The notes: generated by a model not told the origin, from the letters alone. A stretch of 64,000 bases of DNA from Pseudomonas proteolytica (GCF_007858275.1 NZ_VFEV01000021.1:50334-114333); one strand, 5' to 3'. Shown: positions 52,318 to 62,778, counted from the stretch's first letter. Numbers and translations are program-made.

Positions 52318-55300
52318 ATGCCGGCTTCATTCGTTCACCTGCGCCTGCACACTGAATACTCCCTGGTCGACGGCCTGGTACGGATCAAGCCGCTGGTCAA
52401 AACCCTGGTGGGCATGAACATGCCTGCCGTTGCGGTCACTGACCAGAACAACATGTGTTCCCTGGTCAAGTTCTACAAGAATGCCATGGGCGCCGGGATC
52501 AAGCCGATCTGCGGCGCCGACTTGTGGCTGTCCAACAAAGACCCGGACAACGCCCTGAGCCGTATCAGCCTGTTGGCGATGAATGGCGTGGGCTATCGCA
52601 ACCTGACTGAACTGATTTCCCGTGGTTTCATCGACGGCCAGCGCAATGGCTCGATCATCATCGAGCGCGAATGGGTCGCCGAGGCCAGCGAAGGCCTGAT
52701 CATGCTATCGGCGGCTAAAGAGGGCGAGATCGGGATCGCCCTGCTCGGCGGTAATCCGCACGAGGCACAAGTGCTGGCGAGCGAATGGATGCAGGTCTTC
52801 CCAGGTCGCTTCTATCTGGAAGTGCAGCGCACCAACCGCCCCAACGACGAAGAGCACTTGCATGCCGCCGTGGCCCTGGCCGAAAAGCTGGGTGCACCGC
52901 TGGTGGCTACCAACGATGTGCGCTTTATCAAGAAGGAAGACTTCGAGGCCCACGAAACCCGCGTGTGCATCGGTGAGGGGCGGGCGCTGGACGATCCGCG
53001 TCGCTCGAAAAACTACAGCGAAGAGCAATACCTCAAGAGTGCCGAGGAAATGGCCGAGCTGTTCAGTGACCTGCCCGAGGCGCTGGAAAACTCCGTCGAA
53101 ATTGCCAAGCGCTGCAACATTGAAGTGAAGCTGGGCAAGCACTTCCTGCCCAACTTCCCGATTCCCGATGGCATGACCATCGATGAGTATTTCCGCAAGG
53201 TGTCCTTTGATGGTCTGGAGGAGCGTCTATCCGTTCTGCTGCCCAAAGACACGACTGAGGATTACGAAGCCAAGCGCCAGGTGTATGTCGACCGGCTGAA
53301 TTTCGAGCTGGATATCATCATCCAGATGGGGTTCCCGGGTTACTTCCTGATCGTAATGGACTTTATCCAGTGGGCCAAAAGCAACGGCGTGCCGGTGGGG
53401 CCTGGCCGGGGGTCGGGTGCCGGGTCGCTGGTGGCCTATGTGCAGAAGATCACCGACCTCGATCCGTTGGAATATGACCTGCTGTTCGAACGGTTCCTGA
53501 ACCCGGAACGGGTATCGATGCCCGACTTCGACGTCGACTTCTGCATGGATGGTCGCGACCGGGTTATCGAATATGTGGCCGAAAAATACGGTCGCAACGC
53601 GGTAAGCCAGATCATTACCTTCGGTTCCATGGCCGCCAAGGCGGTAATCCGCGACGTGGCGCGGGTGCAGGGCAAGTCCTACGGCCTGGCGGATCGTCTG
53701 TCGAAGATGATTCCTTTCGAAGTCGGCATGACCCTGGAAAAGGCCTACGAACAGGAAGAAATCCTGCGTGACTTCATCAAGGTCGATGAAGAAGCCGCCG
53801 AAATCTGGGACATGGCCCGCAAGCTTGAAGGCGTGGTGCGTAACGTCGGCAAGCACGCCGGTGGTGTGGTAATCGCGCCGACCAAACTCACAGACTTTTC
53901 GCCGATCTATTGCGACGAAGAAGGCGGTGGCCTGGTAACCCAGTTCGACAAGGATGACGTGGAGGCCGCCGGCCTGGTGAAGTTCGACTTCCTCGGCCTG
54001 CGAACCCTGACGATCATCGACTGGGCGCTCAAGACCATCAACCGCGAGCGGGCCAAGGTCGATGAGGCACCGCTGGATATCGCCTTTATCCCGCTGGACG
54101 ACAAGCCGACCTACGCCCTGCTGCAAAAGGCCGAGACCACCGCGGTGTTCCAGCTTGAGTCCCGCGGCATGAAGGAGCTGATCAAAAAGCTCAAGCCCGA
54201 CTGCCTGGAAGACTTGATCGCACTGGTGGCCCTGTTCCGTCCGGGCCCGCTGCAATCGGGCATGGTTGACGACTTTATCAACCGTAAGCACGGGCGCGCC
54301 GAACTGGCCTACCCGCACTCCGATTACCAGTACGAGGGCCTCAAGCCAGTACTGGCACCGACCTACGGCATCATCCTGTATCAGGAACAGGTGATGCAGA
54401 TCGCCCAGGTCATGGCCGGCTACACCCTCGGCGGTGCAGACATGCTGCGTCGCGCCATGGGTAAGAAAAAGCCCGAGGAAATGGCCAAGCAGCGCGGCGG
54501 TTTCATTGAAGGTTGCGCCACCAACAATATCGACGCTGACCTTGCCGGTAACATCTTTGACCTGGTAGAAAAATTCGCCGGTTATGGCTTCAACAAATCC
54601 CACTCCGCCGCCTACGGCCTGGTGTCATACCAGACTGCCTGGCTGAAAGCCCACTACCCGGCGCCGTTCATGGCAGCGGTGCTTTCGGCGGATATGCACA
54701 ACACCGACAAGGTCGTGACCTTGATCGAAGAAGTGCGGACCATGAAGCTGCGTCTCGACGCGCCGGACGTGAACGCCTCGGAGTTCAAGTTCACCGTGAA
54801 CGACGAAGGCCGCATCATCTACGGCCTGGGCGCGATCAAAGGCGTGGGCGAGGGCCCGGTCGAGGCGATCACCGAGGCGCGCCAGGACGGTCCTTTCAAG
54901 GATCTGTTCGACTTCTGCGCTCGGGTCGACCTCAAGCGCATCAACAAACGTACCCTCGATGGCCTGATCCGCAGCGGTGCACTTGACCGCCTCGGGCCGT
55001 ATTTCCATGACGAGCCGAAGGCCTACCAGGCCAATATCGACCGTAATCGCGCGGTACTGCTGACCGCCATGGAAGAAGCGATCAAGGCTGCCGAACAAAC
55101 TGCCCGGACCCACGACAGTGGGCATGCCGACCTGTTTGGCGGGCTGTTCGTCGAAGAAGACGCCGATGTGTATGCCAACCACCGCAAGGCCAAAGAGCTG
55201 ACCCTCAAGGAGCGGCTCAAGGGTGAAAAAGACACCCTGGGCCTGTACCTCACCGGTCACCCGATTGATGAATATGAAGGCGAGATCCGCCGATTTGCCC

Positions 55301-55839
55301 GCCAGCGCATCATCGACCTGAAGCCGGCGCGCGATACCCAGACTGTCGCCGGGATGATCATTGCCTTGCGGGTGATGAAGAACAAAAAGGGCGACAAGAT
55401 GGGTTTCATCACCCTCGACGACCGCTCCGGGCGTATCGAAGCGTCGCTGTTTGCCGACGCCTTCCACTCCGCGCAGTCGCTGTTGCAGACCGACGCGATG
55501 GTGGTGGTGGAGGGGGAGGTCAGCAACGATGACTTCTCCGGCGGCCTGCGCCTGCGGATCAAGCGGGTGATGAGCATGGAAGATGCCCGTACCAACCTGG
55601 CCGAAAGCCTGCGCCTGAAGGTCAAGACCGAGGCGCTCAAGGGCGATCAGCTACGCTGGCTGGGGGATCTGCTCAAGCGTCACCGTGGCGCGTGCCCGGT
55701 GACCATGGAGTACACCGGCAACGACGCCAAGGCGATGTTGCAGTTCGGCGAGACGTGGCGAATTGACCCGGCTGATGGCTTGATTCAAGCATTGCGTGAC
55801 CAGTTCGGGCGTGACAACGTCTTCCTCCAATACCGTTGA
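52318..55839 (+). CDS. dnaE: DNA polymerase III subunit alpha
   Basis: 1173-residue replicative polymerase (C-family). PHP domain at the N-terminus (HLRLHTEYSLVDG from residue 7), palm with the catalytic PDFDVDF (Asp403, Asp405), then the beta-clamp-binding and OB-fold regions (VAGMIIALRVMKNKKGDKMG near the C-terminus). Length matches the family (about 1160-1175). AGGATC lies before the ATG. Followed by accA. Confidence 0.97.
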   Translation: MPASFVHLRLHTEYSLVDGLVRIKPLVKTLVGMNMPAVAVTDQNNMCSLVKFYKNAMGAGIKPICGADLWLSNKDPDNALSRISLLAMNGVGYRNLTELISRGFIDGQRNGSIIIEREWVAEASEGLIMLSAAKEGEIGIALLGGNPHEAQVLASEWMQVFPGRFYLEVQRTNRPNDEEHLHAAVALAEKLGAPLVATNDVRFIKKEDFEAHETRVCIGEGRALDDPRRSKNYSEEQYLKSAEEMAELFSDLPEALENSVEIAKRCNIEVKLGKHFLPNFPIPDGMTIDEYFRKVSFDGLEERLSVLLPKDTTEDYEAKRQVYVDRLNFELDIIIQMGFPGYFLIVMDFIQWAKSNGVPVGPGRGSGAGSLVAYVQKITDLDPLEYDLLFERFLNPERVSMPDFDVDFCMDGRDRVIEYVAEKYGRNAVSQIITFGSMAAKAVIRDVARVQGKSYGLADRLSKMIPFEVGMTLEKAYEQEEILRDFIKVDEEAAEIWDMARKLEGVVRNVGKHAGGVVIAPTKLTDFSPIYCDEEGGGLVTQFDKDDVEAAGLVKFDFLGLRTLTIIDWALKTINRERAKVDEAPLDIAFIPLDDKPTYALLQKAETTAVFQLESRGMKELIKKLKPDCLEDLIALVALFRPGPLQSGMVDDFINRKHGRAELAYPHSDYQYEGLKPVLAPTYGIILYQEQVMQIAQVMAGYTLGGADMLRRAMGKKKPEEMAKQRGGFIEGCATNNIDADLAGNIFDLVEKFAGYGFNKSHSAAYGLVSYQTAWLKAHYPAPFMAAVLSADMHNTDKVVTLIEEVRTMKLRLDAPDVNASEFKFTVNDEGRIIYGLGAIKGVGEGPVEAITEARQDGPFKDLFDFCARVDLKRINKRTLDGLIRSGALDRLGPYFHDEPKAYQANIDRNRAVLLTAMEEAIKAAEQTARTHDSGHADLFGGLFVEEDADVYANHRKAKELTLKERLKGEKDTLGLYLTGHPIDEYEGEIRRFARQRIIDLKPARDTQTVAGMIIALRVMKNKKGDKMGFITLDDRSGRIEASLFADAFHSAQSLLQTDAMVVVEGEVSNDDFSGGLRLRIKRVMSMEDARTNLAESLRLKVKTEALKGDQLRWLGDLLKRHRGACPVTMEYTGNDAKAMLQFGETWRIDPADGLIQALRDQFGRDNVFLQYR

Positions 55840-55978
55840 CGGTCAGGGCTGCCCTTGTACCCCTGACCTCGACTCAACATTTAATCTCGACCTTGACGCG
55901 CCTCTCCCTTAAGGTAGGGCGCGAATAGACAACCGGCTGGCCAGGCACTCCCTGGCCGTCGACCCAAGACGGACGCTT

Positions 55979-56926
55979 ATGAACCCGAATTTTCTTGATT
56001 TCGAACAGCCGATCGCTGACCTGCAAGCCAAGATCGAAGAGCTGCGCCTGGTCGGCAATGACAATTCGCTGAATATCGGCGATGAAATCTCCCGCCTGCA
56101 AGACAAGAGCAAGACGCTCACCGAAGACATCTTCGGCAAGCTGACCAGCTGGCAGATCGCGCGCCTGGCCCGCCACCCACGCCGTCCGTATACCCTGGAC
56201 TACATCGATCACATCTTCACCGAGTTTGACGAGTTGCACGGCGACCGTCACTTCTCCGATGACGCGGCGATTGTCGGCGGTATTGCCCGCCTCGACGACC
56301 AGCCCGTGATGGTGATCGGTCACCAGAAAGGCCGCGAAGTGCGCGAGAAAGTGCGTCGCAACTTCGGCATGCCGCGTCCAGAAGGCTACCGCAAGGCTTG
56401 CCGCCTGATGGAGATGGCTGAACGCTTCAAGATGCCGATCCTGACCTTTATCGACACCCCGGGTGCCTACCCAGGTATCGACGCTGAAGAGCGCAACCAG
56501 AGCGAAGCGATTGCCTGGAACCTGCGGGTGATGGCACGCCTGAAAACCCCGATCATCGCGACCGTGATTGGTGAAGGCGGTTCCGGCGGTGCGTTGGCCA
56601 TTGGCGTCTGCGACCAATTGAACATGCTGCAGTATTCCACCTACGCGGTGATCTCGCCGGAAGGTTGCGCCTCGATCCTGTGGAAAACCGCAGAAAAGGC
56701 TCCGGATGCTGCCGAAGCCATGGGTATCACCGCTGATCGCCTCAAAGGCCTGGGCATTGTCGACAAAGTAATCGCCGAGCCCCTGGGCGGCGCCCATCGC
56801 GACCCGGCTGCTGCGTCGGCCACCATCCGCGCTGAGCTCTGTGCGCAGCTGGACATGCTCAAGAAGTTCGACAACGAGGCACTGCTGGCCCGTCGTTACG
56901 AGCGCCTGATGAGCTACGGTCTCTAA
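55979..56926 (+). CDS. accA: Acetyl-CoA carboxylase carboxyltransferase subunit alpha
   Basis: 315-residue half of the carboxyltransferase that makes malonyl-CoA for fatty-acid synthesis, acting with AccD. It starts MNPNFLDFEQPIADLQAKIE, and has IDTPGAYPGIDAEERNQSEA and IGEGGSGGALAIGVCD, the oxyanion/biotin-pocket motifs. A REP pair follows its stop. Confidence 0.97.
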   Translation: MNPNFLDFEQPIADLQAKIEELRLVGNDNSLNIGDEISRLQDKSKTLTEDIFGKLTSWQIARLARHPRRPYTLDYIDHIFTEFDELHGDRHFSDDAAIVGGIARLDDQPVMVIGHQKGREVREKVRRNFGMPRPEGYRKACRLMEMAERFKMPILTFIDTPGAYPGIDAEERNQSEAIAWNLRVMARLKTPIIATVIGEGGSGGALAIGVCDQLNMLQYSTYAVISPEGCASILWKTAEKAPDAAEAMGITADRLKGLGIVDKVIAEPLGGAHRDPAAASATIRAELCAQLDMLKKFDNEALLARRYERLMSYGL

Positions 56927-56942
56927 GCCACTGCGTTACCCA

Positions 56943-57031
56943 TGTGGGAGCGGGCTTGCTCGCGATAGCAATGTGTCAGTGCCAGATTGGTTGACTGGTA
57001 CACCGCTATCGCGGGCAAGCCCGCTCCCACA
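56943..57031. repeat. REPIN (TGTGGGAGCGGGCTTG type)
   Basis: An 89-bp inverted pair between accA and tilS, arms TGTGGGAGCGGGCTTGCTCG and its near inverse ATCGCGGGCAAGCCCGCTCC. Same family as the copies near 22521 and 26347. Confidence 0.9.
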
Positions 57032-57085
57032 TTTGCTTTGTATATGCTTGGTTAACGTATTCCAGTTTTGTGGCGGTAACGTGCG

Positions 57086-58405
57086 ATGAAACCAACCCTA
57101 ACCGCCAAACTTCTGCAAACCCTCGCCCCGTGGCGCAACGCCTCTGCCTGGCATATCGCTTTCTCCGGCGGACTCGACTCTACGGTCCTGCTGCACCTTC
57201 TCGCCGATCTGGCAAAAAACCAGTCCCTGCCGCCCCTGCAGGCGATCCATGTTCACCATGGCCTCCAGGCTGCGGCTGACGCGTGGCCAGCTCATTGTCA
57301 GGCGGTCTGTGATGCCGCAGGTGTGTCGCTGCGGATCATGCCTGTGCAAGTGCAGGCAGGTGCAAGCCTCGAGCGTGCGGCCCGTGATGCGCGCTACCAG
57401 GCGTTTGCCGAAGCGATCGCTCCAGGGGAATTGCTGCTCACAGGCCAGCACCGTGACGATCAGGCCGAAACCCTGTTGTTCCGCCTGCTGCGGGGCGCCG
57501 GGGTGCGGGGCCTCACTGGCATGCCAGTACAGCGTCCCTTGGGCGAAGGCTGGCTGGCGCGGCCGCTGTTGGACGTGTCGCGGGCCGAGCTGGAAACCTA
57601 CGCTCGCGAACAGCAACTGAGCTGGATCGAAGACCCGTCCAACGGTGACTCACGTTTCTCTCGCAATTATCTGCGTCATCAAGTGTTCCCGCAGCTCACT
57701 GCGCGCTGGCCCCAAGCGGTAAATACCCTGGCGCGGACCGCAGGGCATCTGGCGCAGGCCCAAGAGCTGCTTGATGAGCTGGCGCAATTGGATGTGCAGG
57801 CCGCCCAGTTGCCATCGGCATTTCCCTGGCTGGCGCTGCCCTCGTTGGCGCTTGCGCCGTTACGTGATCTTTCCGACGCCCGGCAGCGCAATGCCCTGCG
57901 TTACTGGCTGGCGCCCCTGACGCCCTTGCCCGACAGCGAGCACTGGGTCGGCTGGAATACCCTGCGTGATGCCAAGGCTGACGCACAGCCGGTTTGGCGT
58001 TTGGCCGACGGCCAATTGCACCGTTGCAACGATCGCATCTGGTGGGTGCCTGCCGCTTGGTCGGAATTTTCCGACACTGCGCTAAGCTGGCCGCACCCGC
58101 AAAACCCACTACAGTTACCTGGCAACGGCCAGCTGTATTTCAGCGCAAATGCCCCTGAAGGCCCTTTGAGCATCGGCTACCGCCAGGGCGGTGAAGTCAT
58201 GGAAGTGCCAGGTCGTGGCCGGCGTGACCTCAAGCGTTTGCTCAACGAAAGTGCGGTGCCGGGTTTTATCCGTGGCAGATTGCCGCTGCTGTACCAGGGC
58301 TCCCGGCTACTGGCCGTGGCCAACCTGGCGAGGGCCTCGACAGGGCAGGGGGATGACTGGCAATTACATTGGGCGCCACCAACCTGCGATCAAGGTTTGA
58401 GCTGA
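57086..58405 (+). CDS. tilS: tRNA(Ile)-lysidine synthetase
   Basis: 439-residue enzyme that changes C34 of the CAU-anticodon isoleucine tRNA to lysidine so it reads AUA. The ATP P-loop SGGLDST is at residues 27-33, followed by HHGLQ and GQHRDDQAETLLFRLLRG. The C-terminal TilS substrate-binding domain (about 350-430) is present. Essential in bacteria. The pyrG promoter overlaps its 3' end. Confidence 0.95.
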   Translation: MKPTLTAKLLQTLAPWRNASAWHIAFSGGLDSTVLLHLLADLAKNQSLPPLQAIHVHHGLQAAADAWPAHCQAVCDAAGVSLRIMPVQVQAGASLERAARDARYQAFAEAIAPGELLLTGQHRDDQAETLLFRLLRGAGVRGLTGMPVQRPLGEGWLARPLLDVSRAELETYAREQQLSWIEDPSNGDSRFSRNYLRHQVFPQLTARWPQAVNTLARTAGHLAQAQELLDELAQLDVQAAQLPSAFPWLALPSLALAPLRDLSDARQRNALRYWLAPLTPLPDSEHWVGWNTLRDAKADAQPVWRLADGQLHRCNDRIWWVPAAWSEFSDTALSWPHPQNPLQLPGNGQLYFSANAPEGPLSIGYRQGGEVMEVPGRGRRDLKRLLNESAVPGFIRGRLPLLYQGSRLLAVANLARASTGQGDDWQLHWAPPTCDQGLS

Positions 58406-58425
58406 TAGCGCCTTTCCGGTAGACT
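58397..58425 (+). promoter_or_regulatory. Sigma-70-like promoter for pyrG
   Basis: TTGAGC (58397-58402), 17 bases, then TAGACT (58420-58425). The -35 overlaps the tilS stop codon. The leader to pyrG is then about 250 bases long and contains no gene; it could hold regulation but I see no clear hairpin set. Confidence 0.55.
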
Positions 58426-58678
58426 ACGCTCCCTTCTTGATACAACTTCTGTGGATTCTCCTGAAACACAGTCGTTGCCGATTACCAAGCAGTCTTTGCT
58501 GGGCGATTCCAAAAAATGTGTAGCGATCAACGTACCGGTGTTCCATTGCTGGTCTGTCACAACGCGGCGGTTTTTTTGAAAGGTGCACTGTGATTAATGC
58601 AGGTGATCGGGGGCTTCGGCCTTCCTTCGCTTTCCCCGGCGGCTCCGACCGCTTTAACGCAGACTTCTAGGGTTTTTC

Positions 58679-60310
58679 ATGACGCGCTACATATTCGTCA
58701 CGGGCGGTGTTGTTTCTTCATTGGGGAAAGGCATTGCCTCCGCTTCGTTGGCGGCCATCCTGGAGGCGCGGGGACTTAAGGTCACCATGCTCAAGCTGGA
58801 CCCGTACATCAACGTCGACCCGGGCACCATGAGCCCGTTCCAGCACGGTGAAGTGTTCGTCACCCATGACGGCGCCGAGACCGACCTGGACCTGGGCCAC
58901 TACGAGCGGTTCATCCGCACGACCATGACCCAGAACAACAACTTCACCACTGGCCGTGTCTACGAGCACGTGCTGCGCAAAGAGCGCCGTGGTGACTACC
59001 TGGGTGCAACCATCCAGGTGATCCCGCACATCACCGACGAAATCAAGCGCCGCATCATCAAGGGTGCAGGCGATGCCGACGTGGCGATGGTCGAGATCGG
59101 TGGCACCGTGGGTGACATCGAATCCCAGCCGTTCCTCGAAGCCATCCGCCAATTGCGTTTCGAAGTCGGCGCCAAGCGCGCGATGCTGATGCACCTGACG
59201 CTGGTGCCGTACATCGCCACTGCCGGCGAAACCAAAACCAAGCCAACCCAGCATTCGGTCAAGGAACTGCGTTCCATCGGCCTGCAGCCGGACGTGCTGG
59301 TGTGCCGCTCCGATCACCCGATCGACATTTCCTCGCGTCGCAAGATCGCCCAGTTCACCAACGTTGAAGAACGTGCGGTGATTGCCCTGGAAGACGCCGA
59401 CACCATCTACAAGATCCCGGGCATCCTGCATTCCCAAGGCCTGGATGATTTTGTGGTCGAGCGTTTCGGCCTGCAGTGCAACGGTGCGGACCTGTCCGAG
59501 TGGGAAGCGGTGGTCGACGCCAAGCTCAACCCTGAGCACGAAGTGACCATCGCCATGGTCGGCAAGTACATGGAACTGCTGGACGCGTACAAGTCGCTGA
59601 TCGAAGCGATGAGCCACGCGGGCATCAGCAACCGGACCAAGGTCAACCTGCGCTACATCGATTCCGAAGATATCGAGAACCAGGGCACCGCCCTGCTCGA
59701 AGGTGTCGACGCGATCCTCGTACCAGGCGGTTTCGGCCTGCGTGGCGTGGAAGGCAAGATCACTGCCGTGCAGTACGCTCGCGAGAACAAGGTGCCGTAC
59801 CTGGGTATCTGCCTGGGCATGCAAGTGGCCGTTATCGAGTTCGCCCGTAACGTGCTGGGCTGGAAAGACGCCAACTCCACCGAGTTCGATCACACCAGCG
59901 GCCACCCGGTCGTGGGCCTGATCACCGAGTGGGAAGATGCCACCGGCGCTGTCGAAACCCGCACCGAAACCTCCGACCTGGGCGGCACCATGCGTCTGGG
60001 CGCACAGGATTGCCTGCTGGAGTCCGGTTCGCTGGTGCACGACTGCTATGGCAAGGATGTGATTGTCGAGCGTCACCGTCATCGTTATGAGGTGAACAAC
60101 AACCTGCTGCCGCAGATCAAGGAAGCCGGCCTGAAAATCTCCGGTCGCTCCGGTGACGGCAAGCTGGTTGAAGTGGTCGAAGCCCCGGATCATCCATGGT
60201 TCGTCGCTTGCCAGTTCCACCCTGAGTTCACGTCGACCCCGCGCGACGGTCACCCGTTGTTCAGCGGTTTCGTCAAGGCTGCACTGACGCAACATCAGAA
60301 GAAGGCGTAA
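58679..60310 (+). CDS. pyrG: CTP synthase
   Basis: 543-residue glutamine-dependent enzyme converting UTP to CTP. N-terminal synthase domain with GGVVSSLGKGIASASLA and the ATP/UTP sites; C-terminal class I glutaminase with Cys378 in LGICLGMQ and the His/Glu pair in CQFHPEF. kdsA starts 5 bases downstream, so they are probably co-transcribed, linking CTP supply to CMP-Kdo use. Confidence 0.98.
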   Translation: MTRYIFVTGGVVSSLGKGIASASLAAILEARGLKVTMLKLDPYINVDPGTMSPFQHGEVFVTHDGAETDLDLGHYERFIRTTMTQNNNFTTGRVYEHVLRKERRGDYLGATIQVIPHITDEIKRRIIKGAGDADVAMVEIGGTVGDIESQPFLEAIRQLRFEVGAKRAMLMHLTLVPYIATAGETKTKPTQHSVKELRSIGLQPDVLVCRSDHPIDISSRRKIAQFTNVEERAVIALEDADTIYKIPGILHSQGLDDFVVERFGLQCNGADLSEWEAVVDAKLNPEHEVTIAMVGKYMELLDAYKSLIEAMSHAGISNRTKVNLRYIDSEDIENQGTALLEGVDAILVPGGFGLRGVEGKITAVQYARENKVPYLGICLGMQVAVIEFARNVLGWKDANSTEFDHTSGHPVVGLITEWEDATGAVETRTETSDLGGTMRLGAQDCLLESGSLVHDCYGKDVIVERHRHRYEVNNNLLPQIKEAGLKISGRSGDGKLVEVVEAPDHPWFVACQFHPEFTSTPRDGHPLFSGFVKAALTQHQKKA

Positions 60311-60315
60311 ACCTG

Positions 60316-61161
60316 ATGGCCCAGAAGATCATTCGCGTAGGCGACATCGAGATTGCCAACGACAAGCCCATGGTGCTGTTTGGCGGCATGAACGTGCTGG
60401 AAAGCCGCGACATGGCGATGCAGGTCTGTGAAGAGTACGTAAAGGTTACCGAGAAACTGGGTATCCCTTATGTATTCAAGGCCAGCTTCGACAAGGCCAA
60501 CCGTTCGTCCGTGACCTCCTATCGCGGCCCGGGCCTTGAAGAAGGCATGCGGATCTTCCAGGACATCAAGCAAGCCTTCGGCGTGCCGATCATCACCGAC
60601 GTCCACGAGCCTGAGCAGGCGGCCGTGGTCGCCGAGGTGTGCGACATCATCCAGTTGCCGGCCTTCCTGTCGCGCCAGACCGACCTGGTGGTCGCGATGG
60701 CCAAGACCGGCGCTGTGATCAATATCAAGAAAGCCCAGTTCCTCGCGCCCCAGGAAATGAAACACATCCTGAACAAGTGCGTGGAAGCGGGTAACGACCA
60801 GTTGATCCTCTGCGAGCGTGGTTCGAGCTTCGGCTACAACAACCTCGTGGTGGACATGCTCGGTTTCGGCATCATGAAACAGTTCGAATACCCGGTATTC
60901 TTCGACGTGACCCACGCGCTGCAAATGCCCGGTGGTCGCGCAGATTCTGCCGGTGGGCGACGTGCCCAGGTGCTGGACCTGGCCAAGGCCGGTATCAGCC
61001 AGTCCCTGGCTGGCCTGTTCCTGGAAGCCCACCCGGACCCGGACAACGCCAAGTGCGACGGTCCTTGTGCCCTGCGCCTGGACAAGTTGGAGCCATTCCT
61101 GGCCCAGCTCAAGCAATTGGACGAACTGGTCAAGAGTTTTCCGACAGTAGAGACCGCGTAA
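60316..61161 (+). CDS. kdsA: 3-deoxy-8-phosphooctulonate synthase (KDO 8-P synthase)
   Basis: 281-residue TIM-barrel enzyme condensing PEP and arabinose 5-phosphate to Kdo-8-phosphate for LPS inner core. Seen: VFKASFDKANRSSVTSYRGP, TDVHEPEQ, ERGSSFGYNNLVVDM and DVTHALQMPG. It is tightly linked to pyrG and followed, after about 155 bases, by eno. Confidence 0.97.
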   Translation: MAQKIIRVGDIEIANDKPMVLFGGMNVLESRDMAMQVCEEYVKVTEKLGIPYVFKASFDKANRSSVTSYRGPGLEEGMRIFQDIKQAFGVPIITDVHEPEQAAVVAEVCDIIQLPAFLSRQTDLVVAMAKTGAVINIKKAQFLAPQEMKHILNKCVEAGNDQLILCERGSSFGYNNLVVDMLGFGIMKQFEYPVFFDVTHALQMPGGRADSAGGRRAQVLDLAKAGISQSLAGLFLEAHPDPDNAKCDGPCALRLDKLEPFLAQLKQLDELVKSFPTVETA

Positions 61162-61317
61162 CCCGCGTTTCTCCGGTAAACTTTCCGCGCTTTATGCTCA
61201 GGTCCCAGGGCCTGGGCCTTGTCGCCTGCAAGCCTGCCCCGTTGTTCCACCCTTGCGGTCGGTCAAAAGATTTCCTTCAGCTGCGTCGTTTTCGTCAACT
61301 TTGGAGTGTTTACAACA

Positions 61318-62607
61318 ATGGCAAAAATCGTCGACATCAAAGGTCGTGAAGTTCTCGACTCCCGTGGCAACCCCACCGTCGAAGCCGACGTGCTTCTCGA
61401 TAACGGTATCATCGGCAGCGCCTGCGCGCCGTCCGGTGCTTCCACCGGTTCGCGCGAAGCGCTGGAACTGCGTGATGGCGACAAGAGCCGTTACCTGGGC
61501 AAGGGTGTCCTCAAGGCGGTAGCCAACATCAACGGTCCGATCCGCGACCTGTTGCTGGGCAAGGACCCGCTGGACCAGAAAGCCCTGGACCACGCGATGA
61601 TCAAGCTCGACGGCACTGAAAACAAAGGCAGCCTCGGCGCCAATGCGATCCTCGCCGTATCCCTGGCGGCTGCCAAGGCCGCTGCACAGGATCAAGACCT
61701 GCCGCTTTACGCGCACATTGCCAACCTGAACGGCACTCCGGGCGTGTACTCCATGCCGGTGCCGATGATGAACATCATCAACGGTGGCGAACACGCGGAC
61801 AACAACGTCGATATCCAGGAATTCATGGTGCAGCCAGTCGGCGCCAAGACCTTCTCCGAAGGCCTGCGCATGGGCACCGAGATCTTCCATCACCTCAAAG
61901 CTGTGCTGAAGGCCCGTGGCCTGAGCACTGCTGTGGGCGACGAAGGTGGTTTCGCACCGAACCTGGCGTCCAACGAAGATGCACTGAAAGTGATCTCCGA
62001 AGCGGTGGCCAACGCTGGCTACAAGCTGGGCACCGACGTGACCCTGGCCCTGGACTGCGCGGCCAGCGAGTTCTATGAAGATGGCAAGTACAACCTGTCT
62101 GGCGAAGGCCAGGTGTTCAACTCCGAAGGTTTCGCGGAATACCTGAAGGGCCTGACCCAACGCTACCCGATCATTTCGATCGAAGACGGCTTGGACGAGT
62201 CCGACTGGGACGGTTGGAAAATCCTCACCGACAAGATCGGCGAGAAGATCCAGCTGGTTGGCGACGACCTGTTCGTGACCAACACCAAGATCCTGAAAGA
62301 AGGCATCGATAAAAAGATCGCCAACTCGATCCTGATCAAGTTCAACCAGATCGGCACCCTGACCGAAACCCTGGAAGCTATCCAGATGGCCAAGGCCGCG
62401 GGCTACACCGCCGTGATCTCGCACCGCTCCGGCGAAACCGAAGACTCGACCATTGCCGACCTGGCCGTGGGTACCTCCGCGGGCCAGATCAAAACCGGTT
62501 CCCTGTGCCGTTCCGACCGCGTTTCCAAGTACAACCAACTGCTGCGTATCGAAGAGCAATTGGGCGGTAAAGCCAAATACAACGGTCGCGGTGAGTTTCG
62601 CGGCTGA
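61318..62607 (+). CDS. eno: Enolase
   Basis: 429-residue glycolytic enzyme interconverting 2-phosphoglycerate and PEP; also a degradosome component in many bacteria. The start MAKIVDIKGREVLDSRGNPT at 61318 fits the family; an earlier frame is not coding. Catalytic and Mg2+ residues are in GDEGGFAPNL, SIEDGLDESDW and KFNQIGTLTET, with SHRSGETEDSTIADL near the C-terminus. Codon bias is strong. Confidence 0.98.
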   Translation: MAKIVDIKGREVLDSRGNPTVEADVLLDNGIIGSACAPSGASTGSREALELRDGDKSRYLGKGVLKAVANINGPIRDLLLGKDPLDQKALDHAMIKLDGTENKGSLGANAILAVSLAAAKAAAQDQDLPLYAHIANLNGTPGVYSMPVPMMNIINGGEHADNNVDIQEFMVQPVGAKTFSEGLRMGTEIFHHLKAVLKARGLSTAVGDEGGFAPNLASNEDALKVISEAVANAGYKLGTDVTLALDCAASEFYEDGKYNLSGEGQVFNSEGFAEYLKGLTQRYPIISIEDGLDESDWDGWKILTDKIGEKIQLVGDDLFVTNTKILKEGIDKKIANSILIKFNQIGTLTETLEAIQMAKAAGYTAVISHRSGETEDSTIADLAVGTSAGQIKTGSLCRSDRVSKYNQLLRIEEQLGGKAKYNGRGEFRG

Positions 62608-62689
62608 GTAGTTGATGGTAAAAAGACAACGGATTGTGTCGGAAAACTCGCTGAAGAGTGAATTTGCGCACTAATCTGATGCCTATCAA

Positions 62690-62719
62690 GCACAAGCCTG
62701 GTTCTTCCAGGCTTCGTGC
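62690..62719 (+). terminator. Hairpin between eno and ftsB
   Basis: GCACAAGCCTGG (62690-62701) pairs with CCAGGCTTCGTGC (62707-62719) with one bulged G. There is no T run directly after it, so it is probably a weak terminator or an RNA processing element rather than a strict stop. Confidence 0.5.
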
Positions 62720-62778
62720 TATCAGTTGCTTCAAAAGTTTTGCATGGCTGTCTTTTTTCACTGGATACCCGATATTCG

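Noticed and set aside
58718..60295. 525-codon open frame antisense to pyrG
   Set aside because: A reverse reading of the pyrG codon bias with no domain of its own.
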